DNA of 6,515 nucleotides from Verrucomicrobiota bacterium (GTDB lineage: Bacteria > Verrucomicrobiota > Verrucomicrobiia > Limisphaerales > CAZBKV01), in the NCBI GenBank assembly GCA_021160185.1, contig JAGHDA010000093.1, positions 1 through 6,515 of the forward strand, written 5' to 3'. Position numbers and translations under genes: made by a program. Positions 1-6,515 of the stretch are shown here, piece after piece (the first letter of the stretch is position 1; each line of letters opens with the position of its first letter). The notes below the pieces were generated by a model that was given only the letters and a program-made list of their open reading frames with translations, had not been told where the DNA came from and did not search any database.

Positions 1-2025
1 CCGGAGTGGCACACTTACTGGCGCAACCCCGGCGAGTCCGGGCTGGCCACCAAGATCGAGTGGAAGCTTCCTGCGGGGGTGAGCGCGGGCTCGATTTACT
101 GGCCGCCGCCGGAAATCCACAGGGCGGCGGGGATGACCACCTATGTATACCACAACGAGGTCGTCCTCTTGGTCCCCCTGAAGATCGCTCCGGACGCCAA
201 GCCGGGCGAGGTGAAGATCGAGGCCCATGTCTCCTGGCTGGAGTGCAAGGAAAGCTGCGTGCCTGGGGAGGCGGACGCGGGCGCGAGTTTCCGCGTGGGC
301 GGCGTTTCCGAGCCGTCCCCCGAGGCCAAGCTGATCGCCGCTTGGCTAGAGAAAGTCCCCCGGCCTGATCCGAAGCTTCGATCGCTTGCCCGGTGGGGCG
401 GGGCGATCGACAAGGACACCGCCGAGCTGATCGTCGAGGGTCGGGCGCTGCCGGGCTTCCGACCGGACGATTTTCTTTCCTACGAGGCCGACGATTACGA
501 GGTGAGTCCGGGCGTCTTGCCTCTTGAAGCGCCGGAGGGAGGATGGGCGTTCAAAAAGCGGGCGATGAAGTTCGGCGACGCCTTTCCCGAGCGCATCCCG
601 GGCATCCTGATCCAGACCGGCGAGGGAAAGATTCTCAAGGCCGTGGAGGCGATCCTGGAGCCGGGCCGCTTCCGGGCGGCCGCCGGAGCGCCGCCGTCGG
701 CCGAGCCGGCTGCCGCGGCGGTTTCTCACCCACGGGAAGCTCAAACTCCCGCGCCTGCGCGGCGCTCGCTGCTTCTGATGTTGTTCTTCGCGTTTCTCGG
801 TGGAGCGATTCTCAATGTGATGCCGTGTGTGCTCCCGGTGATTGCGTTGAAGATTCTGGGCTTTGTCCAGCAAAGCCGGGAGAACCCCAGGCGGGTGCGG
901 CAGTTGGGCGTGGTGTACGCGTTGGGCGTGCTGACGGCTTTCGCCTTCCTAGCCGGGATGATCCTGAGCATCCAGCATGCGCGCGGGGTGGCCGGATGGG
1001 GGGCGCAGATGCAAAGCGTGTCGTATCGCCTGGCGCTGCTGGTGATTGTGGTTCTGGTGGCGTTGAACCTGTTCGGCGTGTTCGAGGTTCAATTAGGCGG
1101 CCGCGCGAGCGCCGCCGCTTCCCGTCTGGCTTCCAAGGAGGGCGCGGCGGGCGCGTTTTTCAACGGCCTGTTGGCCACCGCCTTGGCCACGCCTTGCACC
1201 GCGCCTTTTCTCGCGCCCGCGTTGGGTTATGCCTTTGTCCAACCGCCTGCGATGGTGGTGTTGATGTTTCTGACGGCCGGTTTGGGGCTTGCCGCTCCGT
1301 ATGTGATCCTGAGTTGGAATCCGGGCTGGCTGCGCTTTCTCCCCAAGCCGGGGCCGTGGATGAATCGGTTTCGCACCGCCATGGGCTTTCCCATGATGGG
1401 GGCGGCGATCTGGCTGTTTGACTTTACCGCTCCTTCCTTCGGAGAGGGCGGGATCCTTTGGTTGGGGATGTTTCTCCTGGTCCTGGCCCTTGCGGCGTGG
1501 GTGTGGGGCGAATTCGCCCAACGCGGCCGTCGCCGGGGCGCGATAGCCGTGGCGTTGCTCCTGTTAGTCGCGGACTATGGCTGGATCCTGGAAGGCCGGC
1601 TCCATTGGCGCGTTCCCCAAGGGCGAAGCCGGCAGACGAACCCAAGGCGCGAGAAGCCCGGCGGGATTCTATGGCGCGCGTGGTCGCCGGAGGCGGTGGA
1701 AGCCGCGCGTCGGGAAGGCCATCCGGTTCTGGTGGATTTCACCGCCCGATGGTGCCTCACCTGTCAGGCCAACGAGAAATTGGCCATCGAAACTCCCGCG
1801 GTGCGGAAGAAGCTCGAGGAGATCGGCGCGGTCGCCTTCCGGGCGGACAACACCGACCCGAACCCGGCCATTGATCGGGAGCTCCGGAAGCGCGGGCGGG
1901 CCGGCGTGCCGTTGGCGCTCGTTTTCCCTGCCGACACGAACGCGCCTCCGATCGTTCTGCCCACCGTCTTGACTGAGCGGATAGTGTTGAACGCGCTGGA
2001 TCAGGCGGCGGCTCAAAAACGCTGA
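1..2025 (+). CDS. dsbD: Protein-disulfide reductase, DsbD family (5' end cut by window)
   Basis: Inner-membrane thiol reductase that takes electrons from cytoplasmic thioredoxin and passes them through the membrane to periplasmic thiol proteins. The frame is open from base 1 (HTYWRNPGESG, a conserved N-domain segment), so the true start lies upstream and the GTG at 79 is internal. Numbered from base 1 (674 residues visible): the N-terminal beta domain has a Cys pair at 82 and 86 (CKESCVPG), followed by a second beta-rich stretch to about 230. Then come about eight hydrophobic segments (about 255-530) with the two membrane cysteines in MPCVLP (Cys276) and ATPCTAPF (Cys399). A C-terminal thioredoxin domain has WCLTC (Cys585, Cys588) and a GVP cis-proline loop. 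All three redox centres of the family are intact. The redoxin gene 79 bases downstream is a likely partner and probably shares the transcript. ScsB-type reductases are the close alternative; the family call itself is secure. Confidence 0.94.
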   Translation, partial: PEWHTYWRNPGESGLATKIEWKLPAGVSAGSIYWPPPEIHRAAGMTTYVYHNEVVLLVPLKIAPDAKPGEVKIEAHVSWLECKESCVPGEADAGASFRVGGVSEPSPEAKLIAAWLEKVPRPDPKLRSLARWGGAIDKDTAELIVEGRALPGFRPDDFLSYEADDYEVSPGVLPLEAPEGGWAFKKRAMKFGDAFPERIPGILIQTGEGKILKAVEAILEPGRFRAAAGAPPSAEPAAAAVSHPREAQTPAPARRSLLLMLFFAFLGGAILNVMPCVLPVIALKILGFVQQSRENPRRVRQLGVVYALGVLTAFAFLAGMILSIQHARGVAGWGAQMQSVSYRLALLVIVVLVALNLFGVFEVQLGGRASAAASRLASKEGAAGAFFNGLLATALATPCTAPFLAPALGYAFVQPPAMVVLMFLTAGLGLAAPYVILSWNPGWLRFLPKPGPWMNRFRTAMGFPMMGAAIWLFDFTAPSFGEGGILWLGMFLLVLALAAWVWGEFAQRGRRRGAIAVALLLLVADYGWILEGRLHWRVPQGRSRQTNPRREKPGGILWRAWSPEAVEAARREGHPVLVDFTARWCLTCQANEKLAIETPAVRKKLEEIGAVAFRADNTDPNPAIDRELRKRGRAGVPLALVFPADTNAPPIVLPTVLTERIVLNALDQAAAQKR

Positions 2026-2087
2026 GAGGCGGCTTGCGCCCCGAGCGTTCCGGGTTAATTTCCACCGTCGGAGAAAAAGCAAAACCC

Positions 2088-2096
2088 AGGAAAGGA
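2088..2096 (+). promoter_or_regulatory. Ribosome binding site of the redoxin gene
   Basis: AGGAAAGGA is a purine-rich Shine-Dalgarno sequence ending 8 bases before the ATG at 2105. It supports that start and independent translation after the 79-base gap from the dsbD-like gene. Confidence 0.7.
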
Positions 2097-2104
2097 ACGA
2101 CACC

Positions 2105-2707
2105 ATGAGGAAGTTGATCCATGGACTCGGGGCGGTGGCGGCAGGCGCAACCCTGCTTGCGGCCGCTGCGAAAGTTGGGCAACCCGCGCCGGATTTCACC
2201 GCGAGGTCGATTGAGGGCAAGGTGTATCGGTTGAGCGATCTGAAGGGCAAGATCGTGGTGCTGGAGGCGTTCAACCTCGACTGCCCTTTCTGCCGCAACC
2301 ATTACGCCACCGGCGCCATGCAGGAGCTTCAAAAGCGATTTGCCGCCAAGGGCGTTGTGTGGCTCCTTATCAACTCCGTCCACAAGGCCCATCCCAGTTA
2401 TCGCGCTCCGGAGGAAGCCAAGGCCGAGATGAAAAAGTTCAAGATCGCCCACGCGGCGTGGATCGACGATTCGGACGGCAAGATCGGCAAGGCGTTCGGC
2501 ATGCGCACCACGCCGCATGTATTCGTGATCGATAAGAAAGGCGCGCTGGTTTACGCGGGCGCGGTGGACGATCGGCCCGCGCCTTCCGGCGATCCCCGCA
2601 CGGCGCGAAACTACCTCAAGGAGGCGCTCGAAGCCCTTCTAAGCGGCAAGGCGGTTCCGGTTTCCAAGACGCGGCCTTACGGATGCTCGGTCAAATACGC
2701 CCGCTGA
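2105..2707 (+). CDS. Exported thioredoxin-fold redoxin (AhpC/TSA-TlpA type)
   Basis: A 200-residue extracytoplasmic thiol protein. Residues 1-22 look like a Sec signal peptide (MRKL, then an Ala-rich hydrophobic core ending AAAA) with no lipobox cysteine. The mature part opens with VGQPAPDF, the typical start of AhpC/TSA and TlpA-like domains, and has the redox centre DCPFC (Cys60, Cys63) after the LEAFN strand and the cis-proline loop MRTTPHVF (Pro137). A third cysteine sits in the tail motif TRPYGCSVKY (Cys194), a tail I associate with a redoxin subfamily of environmental bacteria. Many relatives have a single cysteine (CPFV) at the active site, so the CPFC form points to thiol-disulfide exchange rather than simple peroxidase action. 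The preceding DsbD-like reductase is a natural electron donor. The natural substrate (peroxide, cytochrome c maturation or general disulfide reduction) cannot be told from sequence. Confidence 0.88.
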   Translation: MRKLIHGLGAVAAGATLLAAAAKVGQPAPDFTARSIEGKVYRLSDLKGKIVVLEAFNLDCPFCRNHYATGAMQELQKRFAAKGVVWLLINSVHKAHPSYRAPEEAKAEMKKFKIAHAAWIDDSDGKIGKAFGMRTTPHVFVIDKKGALVYAGAVDDRPAPSGDPRTARNYLKEALEALLSGKAVPVSKTRPYGCSVKYAR

Positions 2708-2740
2708 TCGGCCTTTTCGAGAGCCCCTGAAACAAGGCGC

Positions 2741-2781
2741 CCCCGCCCTCGAGCCGATCGCCTTCGGCTTGAGGAGCGGGG
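2741..2781 (+). terminator. Probable intrinsic terminator after the redoxin gene
   Basis: Starting 33 bases after the redoxin stop, 2741-2757 pairs with 2764-2781. The stem is about 17 bp including one G-U pair, with one bulged A (2775) and a 6-base loop (TCGCCT). A short T run (2783-2786) follows. The stem is strong but the T run is short, so read-through is possible. It fits the end of the dsbD-redoxin transcript. Confidence 0.55.
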
Positions 2782-2837
2782 ATTTTGAGGCGGGAGGGCG
2801 ATTGCGCAGATCTTCCCTAGCCCGGCGCGCCGCCGCC

Positions 2838-2883
2838 CTTTCTTGGCGGGCTCTGCGCCAAGCTTCCCCGATCTCCAAGAAAG
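2838..2883. repeat. 9-bp inverted repeat with 28-base loop
   Basis: CTTTCTTGG (2838-2846) is perfectly mirrored by CCAAGAAAG (2875-2883). No T run follows, so it is not a terminator in the usual sense. It overlaps a competing GC-rich dyad (GCGCAG/CTGCGC and AGCCCG/CGGGCT) around 2803-2860, so the transcript could fold in more than one way. Function unknown; chance is possible in such GC-rich sequence. Confidence 0.4.
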
Positions 2884-3054
2884 TCCTGTTCCGGCGCGCG
2901 CCAGCCCCCGCGGGCGCGGCGGAACCGGGGCCGGACGTTGCGGTCCTCGGTCGCCCTGGCGCGAATTGCGCGTCGAAGTCGCAACCAACCTCGCCGGCGG
3001 CGCTTTCAGGGCGCAGGCGCCGGCCGTTTGGAAACGAATCGCCGCCTTGGGAGT

Positions 3055-3083
3055 GTGACATTGGCTTCCAAGATGCCTATGAT
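3055..3083 (+). promoter_or_regulatory. Sigma-70-like promoter upstream of the GH20-like gene
   Basis: GTGACA (3055-3060) matches the -35 consensus TTGACA at five of six bases, and TATGAT (3078-3083) matches the -10 consensus TATAAT at five of six. The spacing is the ideal 17 bases. Transcription would start near 3090, giving a leader of about 37 bases before the ATG at 3127. A second AT-rich patch, TATAAA at 3103-3108, lies inside that leader but has no matching -35. Confidence 0.55.
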
Positions 3084-3126
3084 AAGCGGCGATTGGCAGC
3101 GATATAAATTGAACCGAGCGCAAACC

Positions 3127-4134
3127 ATGAGCCGCAATCTTCTTAACCGAAGGGACTTTGTTCAAAAAACCGTTATGGCGTCCCTGGCTGCCGCCGCGCT
3201 GGAAAGGCCCCGGGCCAAGGAGCCGCAGCGGCTCCTCTGGGGCAACCTGCTCCATCTGAGCATGAACATGTGGGAGGACTGGGCTGCTCCGGGTAAGGAA
3301 ATGCGCCGTTACTATCCCTCCCTGCGCTTCGATGAAAAGCTTTGGAACGATTTGCTGGCCCGCATGGCTTCCGCGCGCTTGAACCTAGTGGTCATCGATT
3401 TGGGCGACGGCGTGCGCTATGAAAGCCATCCCGAGATTGCGGTGAAAAATGCGTGGTCGGTCGAGAAGTTGAAAAGCGAATTGAAGAAAATCCGGGAATT
3501 GGGGCTTGAGCCTATCCCGAAGTTGAATTTCTCCGCGGCGCATGACGCCTGGATGGGAGAGTATTCGCGGTGTGTCTCCACCGGGAGATATTATCAAGTG
3601 TGCGCCGACCTGATTGCGGAAGTGAGCGAGCTTTTCGACCGGCCTCGATTCTTTCATTTGGGCATGGACGAAGAGACCGCCGCGCATCAGAAAACCTATC
3701 AATATGTCACCGTCCGTCAGTTCGACCTGTGGTGGAACGATTTTCTCTTTCTGGTCGGCGAGGCGCGGAAGGCGGGCGTTCGTCCCTGGATTTGGTCCGA
3801 TTATCTGTGGCGTCATCCAAAGGAGTTTTTCGCCCGGATGCCCCACGAAGTGGCGCAAAGCAATTGGTATTATGGAACGAATTTCAGCGACAATTCCATG
3901 ACGCGGGCCTACGACGAATTGGACGCTCATGGGTACGATCAGATCCCGACGGCCAGCAATCATTCCCATCCGGAGAATTTCCGGTTGACCGTGGATTATT
4001 GTGTCCGGCGCATTCGGCCCCGGCGTCTGTTGGGCTTTTTGCAAACGCCTTGGCGGCCGACGCTCGAGGCGTTCCGGCAACATCACCTGGAAGCGATCGA
4101 CCAGGTAGCGCGCGTGATCGCCGCCAGGAAATAA
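3127..4134 (+). CDS. Tat-exported GH20-like TIM-barrel protein, substrate unknown
   Basis: A 335-residue protein. The ATG at 3127 is chosen because it puts a twin-arginine signal at the N-terminus (NRRDFVQKT at residues 7-15, then a short Ala-rich core to about 25). The frame is open further upstream, but that extension is Arg-rich and would bury the signal. No clear Shine-Dalgarno sequence is present. The mature part reads as an alpha/beta barrel: LVVIDLGDGV at 87-96, then LGLEPIPKLNFS at 125-136, and FFHLGMDEE at 175-183. The last resembles the HxGxDE signature of family 20 glycosidases, where the Asp-Glu pair supports substrate-assisted catalysis (here Asp181-Glu182). Trp/Tyr-rich segments PWIWSDYLW and QSNWYYG suit a carbohydrate pocket. 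At 335 residues it lacks the extra domain of classic hexosaminidases. I recall similar proteins labelled only as Tat-signal proteins in Verrucomicrobiota and Planctomycetota. The substrate and even catalysis are inference. Confidence 0.72.
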   Translation: MSRNLLNRRDFVQKTVMASLAAAALERPRAKEPQRLLWGNLLHLSMNMWEDWAAPGKEMRRYYPSLRFDEKLWNDLLARMASARLNLVVIDLGDGVRYESHPEIAVKNAWSVEKLKSELKKIRELGLEPIPKLNFSAAHDAWMGEYSRCVSTGRYYQVCADLIAEVSELFDRPRFFHLGMDEETAAHQKTYQYVTVRQFDLWWNDFLFLVGEARKAGVRPWIWSDYLWRHPKEFFARMPHEVAQSNWYYGTNFSDNSMTRAYDELDAHGYDQIPTASNHSHPENFRLTVDYCVRRIRPRRLLGFLQTPWRPTLEAFRQHHLEAIDQVARVIAARK

Positions 4135-4217
4135 AGCCTCGGCTACGAGCGCGCGGAAAACGCATTTGGGCCTGATCGGTTGCTTGGAGCGCGTCTTTTT
4201 CGGAAAGTTAAAGGGCT

Positions 4218-5045
4218 ATGCGGATTGTGACGGTGACGACCGATTTCGGCCTGCAGGACTGGTTTGTGGGCGTGATGAAAGGGGTGGTGCTGAGCCGAGC
4301 CGCCCAGGTCGAGTTGGTGGATCTGACGCACTTGATTGAGCCGGGCAACGTGCGTCAGGCGGCGTTTGTTCTCAAGAACGCTGTGCGGTGGTTCCCGCCG
4401 GGAACGGTTCATCTGGCGGTGGTGGATCCCGGCGTGGGAAGCGATCGGCGGCCGATCGCCGTGCGGACTGATTGGGGCTATTTGGTCGGCCCGGACAACG
4501 GCCTTTTTTCCTATGTGTTGGAAGAGGCGGGAAGTTTCCAGGCGCGGAGAATTGCCAATCCGGGGCCGATGATGTCCGAAGTGAGCCGGACGTTTCACGG
4601 GCGCGACGTGTTCGCCCCGGCGGCGGCGCATTTGGCTGGGGGCGGGGATTTTGAAGCGCTTGGGCCTATCGTTGCGGATCCGGTTTGTTTTCCCTGGCCG
4701 CGTATTGAGTCATGGCCCGAAGGACGGGGAGGGGAAGTCGTGTACATCGATCGGTTTGGAAATTTGATTACCAATTTGCCCAATGAGCTGCTTCGCGGAG
4801 TCGGATCGGACGCCTCGCTGCGGCTTCCTTCCGACGCCGCGCCGCTGATCCCCGTCGGCCGGCGCTATGCGGACGCGCCGGAGGGCGCGCTTATCGGCGT
4901 GCCGGGCTCGACCGGTTACATCGAGATCGCGGTGCATCGGGGCAACGCCGCCAGGCGTCTCGGTCTCAAGATCGGCGCGCCCGTTTGGCTTCACCTTCCG
5001 AATCAATCGGCCTCGGCTGAGGGCCGTTCCGGAAGCGCGAGCTGA
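4218..5045 (+). CDS. SAM hydrolase, adenosine-forming (SAM hydroxide adenosyltransferase, DUF62)
   Basis: A 275-residue cytoplasmic enzyme expected to split S-adenosylmethionine with water into adenosine and methionine. Recognisable family blocks in order: TTDFGLQDWFVGVMKG (7-22), the DLTH segment (35-38), VVDPGVGSDRR (68-78), GPDNGLFS (91-98), FHGRDVFAPAAA (126-137) and the C-domain signature YIDRFGNLITN (176-186). Asp70, Arg77 and His127 match the Asp-Arg-His set known for archaeal SAM hydrolases of this family, so the enzyme should be hydrolytic rather than a fluorinase or chlorinase. Length is normal for the family. The ATG at 4218 begins directly at the conserved MRIVTVTTDFG and has only weak Shine-Dalgarno-like purines before it. 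It lies 83 bases after the GH20-like gene with no terminator between, so co-transcription is likely although no functional link is evident. Its biological role in bacteria (SAM turnover or salvage) is not well settled. Confidence 0.93.
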   Translation: MRIVTVTTDFGLQDWFVGVMKGVVLSRAAQVELVDLTHLIEPGNVRQAAFVLKNAVRWFPPGTVHLAVVDPGVGSDRRPIAVRTDWGYLVGPDNGLFSYVLEEAGSFQARRIANPGPMMSEVSRTFHGRDVFAPAAAHLAGGGDFEALGPIVADPVCFPWPRIESWPEGRGGEVVYIDRFGNLITNLPNELLRGVGSDASLRLPSDAAPLIPVGRRYADAPEGALIGVPGSTGYIEIAVHRGNAARRLGLKIGAPVWLHLPNQSASAEGRSGSAS

Positions 5046-5067
5046 GCAGGAGGTTTCTCGGGCGGCG

Positions 5068-5091
5068 AAAAGGGCGTCCCGAAGGACGCCC
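5068..5091 (-). terminator. Intrinsic terminator of the minus-strand unit (UUCG tetraloop hairpin)
   Basis: Read on the minus strand, GGGCGTCC-TTCG-GGACGCCC forms a perfect 8-bp stem closed by a C(UUCG)G tetraloop, an unusually stable loop common in terminators, and is followed directly by TTTT (5071 down to 5068). It lies 39 bases past the stop of the isomerase gene and sits between two convergent genes. On the plus strand the same hairpin has no T run after it, so it is mainly a minus-strand terminator, though it could also help stall plus-strand transcripts. Confidence 0.75.
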
Positions 5092-5130
5092 GCAAGCAGA
5101 AGAAGACCGCTTTTCGGCGGGGCGGGAGGA

Positions 5131-6012
<882 letters not shown>

Positions 6013-6021
6013 CTTTGAGTT

Positions 6022-6029
6022 TCCTCTCC
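6022..6029 (-). promoter_or_regulatory. Ribosome binding site deciding the isomerase start
   Basis: On the minus strand GGAGAGGA lies 9 bases before the ATG at 6012. The alternative in-frame ATG at 6096 would add 28 Lys/Arg/Gly/Ser-rich residues ahead of the twin-arginine signal, so this site favours the shorter protein. Confidence 0.7.
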
Positions 6030-6175
6030 GGTTCCTGGTTTGTCGTTTCTTCTCTCCTGAGCCGCCCGGCTTTCCGGACGAAGCTGAACGAGCCAAGTTT
6101 TGCCCCCCTTGCGCCCGGCGGCCAGCCTCAAACCGGGTCCGTCCCTTGCGTCGGCGACCACAGGGACCGGTCAGT

Positions 6176-6515
6176 TTAGATTTTTTCGAGCGACCAGCCG
6201 TTCTGGTAGGGAGGGTTGACCAGTCGATTTGCTTCCTCGTCGTTGACGAACGCGGCTTTTTCCGCGTTCCATTCCAGCCGCCGCCCGCGCCGGATTGCGA
6301 TGTTGCCCAGGAGAACGGTTTCGGTCAGGGGGCCCGCCCATTCGAAGTGGCAACCGGCTTTTTCGCCGCCGCGGCAGGCCTCGAACCATTCCTTCCACGT
6401 GCCGGGGCGTCGCGGGAGCGTGCGCGGAACTTTTGCGAACCGTTGCGCGCGTCGGTCGTCGAGGATCTTCGAGAAAAGCATGGCGCCCTCCGAGCCCACG
6501 TACATGGCGCCTTCA
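6176..6515 (-). CDS. Gfo/Idh/MocA family oxidoreductase, C-terminal part (5' end cut by window)
   Basis: About 112 C-terminal residues of a sugar dehydrogenase-type oxidoreductase; the frame stays open to the window edge, so the ATG at 6505 is internal and the NAD(P)-binding Rossmann domain lies outside. The visible part belongs to the C-terminal alpha/beta domain: EGAMYVGSEGAMLF, then TWKEWFEACRGGEKAGCHFE, then AGPLTETVLLGNIAIR and a tail ending NPPYQNGW. I recognise these blocks from the large Planctomycetota/Verrucomicrobiota branch of the family, whose members often carry Tat signals (not visible here). Substrates are sugars or sugar derivatives oxidised or reduced at a hydroxyl/keto position. 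It stands first in the minus-strand unit, ahead of the exported isomerase, so the two may act on the same sugar in succession. Family call is firm; the specific reaction is unknown. Confidence 0.9.
   Translation of the reverse strand, partial: EGAMYVGSEGAMLFSKILDDRRAQRFAKVPRTLPRRPGTWKEWFEACRGGEKAGCHFEWAGPLTETVLLGNIAIRRGRRLEWNAEKAAFVNDEEANRLVNPPYQNGWSLEKI

Larger units (their letters stand above)
2708..3126. other. Gene-free, GC-rich structured intergenic gap
   Basis: This 419-base stretch separates the redoxin gene from the GH20-like gene. Several frames are open across it on both strands, but their translations are Arg/Ala/Pro-rich, show no domain, and lack a convincing ribosome binding site; high GC explains the open frames. 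It contains the terminator-like hairpin at its left end, a 9-bp inverted repeat (2838-2846 and 2875-2883), further short GC-rich dyads such as AGCCCG/CGGGCT, and a promoter-like pair near its right end. It may simply be regulatory spacer, a dispersed genomic repeat or a structured RNA; the sequence alone does not decide. Confidence 0.6.

Noticed and set aside
79..81. GTG at 79 as the start of the DsbD-like gene
   Set aside because: The frame is open to base 1 and the upstream residues HTYWRNPGESG belong to the conserved N-terminal domain, so the gene starts outside the window.
1757..2518. A 253-codon minus-strand open frame antisense to the thioredoxin domain and redoxin gene
   Set aside because: It is the reverse of two clear redox genes and its translation has no recognisable domain; its openness follows from codon bias on the other strand.
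2639..3061. Minus-strand open frames (140 and 192 codons, together reaching 3255) across the intergenic gap
   Set aside because: Arg/Ala/Pro/Gly-rich translation without a domain, no good ribosome binding site, and overlap with the ends of two real genes. Kept only as part of the structured gap.
2938..3126. Upstream in-frame extension of the GH20-like gene
   Set aside because: It would put about 63 Arg-rich residues ahead of an obvious twin-arginine signal and would include the promoter-like sequence within the coding region.
4135..4217. Terminator or separate promoter between the GH20-like and SAM hydrolase genes
   Set aside because: The T run at about 4196-4200 has no stable stem before it, and no -35/-10 pair with acceptable spacing is visible.
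6125..6175. Hairpin GTCCCT/AGGGAC just after the oxidoreductase stop as a terminator
   Set aside because: Only a 6-bp stem with a 15-base loop and no T run after it on the minus strand; too weak to split the minus-strand unit.

Overview
The window is GC-rich bacterial chromosome carrying six protein genes, two of them cut by the window edges. No RNA gene, insertion sequence, CRISPR array or phage gene is visible. Three things together suggest a Verrucomicrobiota or Planctomycetota-type bacterium, with Verrucomicrobiota my first guess: twin-arginine (Tat) signal peptides on sugar-metabolism proteins, a Gfo/Idh/MocA oxidoreductase next to a hydroxypyruvate-isomerase-like TIM barrel, and a Tat-exported TIM-barrel protein of a type I associate with those phyla. 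This is inference from family content; there is no taxonomic marker here.

Layout. Plus strand, 1-2707: the 3' part of a DsbD-type transmembrane thiol reductase, then an exported thioredoxin-fold redoxin with a CPFC centre. The two form a coherent unit in which DsbD moves cytoplasmic reducing power across the membrane and the redoxin is a plausible recipient. A long hairpin with a short T run follows the redoxin stop and probably ends this unit. From 2708 to 3126 lies a gene-free, GC-rich, strongly structured gap. Near its right end is a good sigma-70-like promoter (GTGACA, 17 bases, TATGAT). Plus strand, 3127-5045: a Tat-exported GH20-like TIM-barrel protein of unknown substrate, then a SAM hydrolase (adenosine-forming, DUF62 family) whose catalytic Asp-Arg-His set can be seen.

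Minus strand, right part: a Gfo/Idh/MocA oxidoreductase C-terminus (entering from the right edge, stop at 6176), then, 163 bases on, a Tat-exported sugar isomerase/epimerase of the hydroxypyruvate isomerase family (6012 to 5131). The two are probably co-transcribed and suggest sugar oxidation and isomerisation outside the cytoplasm. This unit converges on the SAM hydrolase gene. The 85 bases between them hold a perfect 8-bp hairpin that on the minus strand has a UUCG tetraloop and a following TTTT, a good intrinsic terminator for the minus unit.

No wholly new system stands out. The points most worth a second look are the uncharacterised GH20-like exported protein, the exported isomerase plus oxidoreductase pair, and the structured gap with its embedded promoter.
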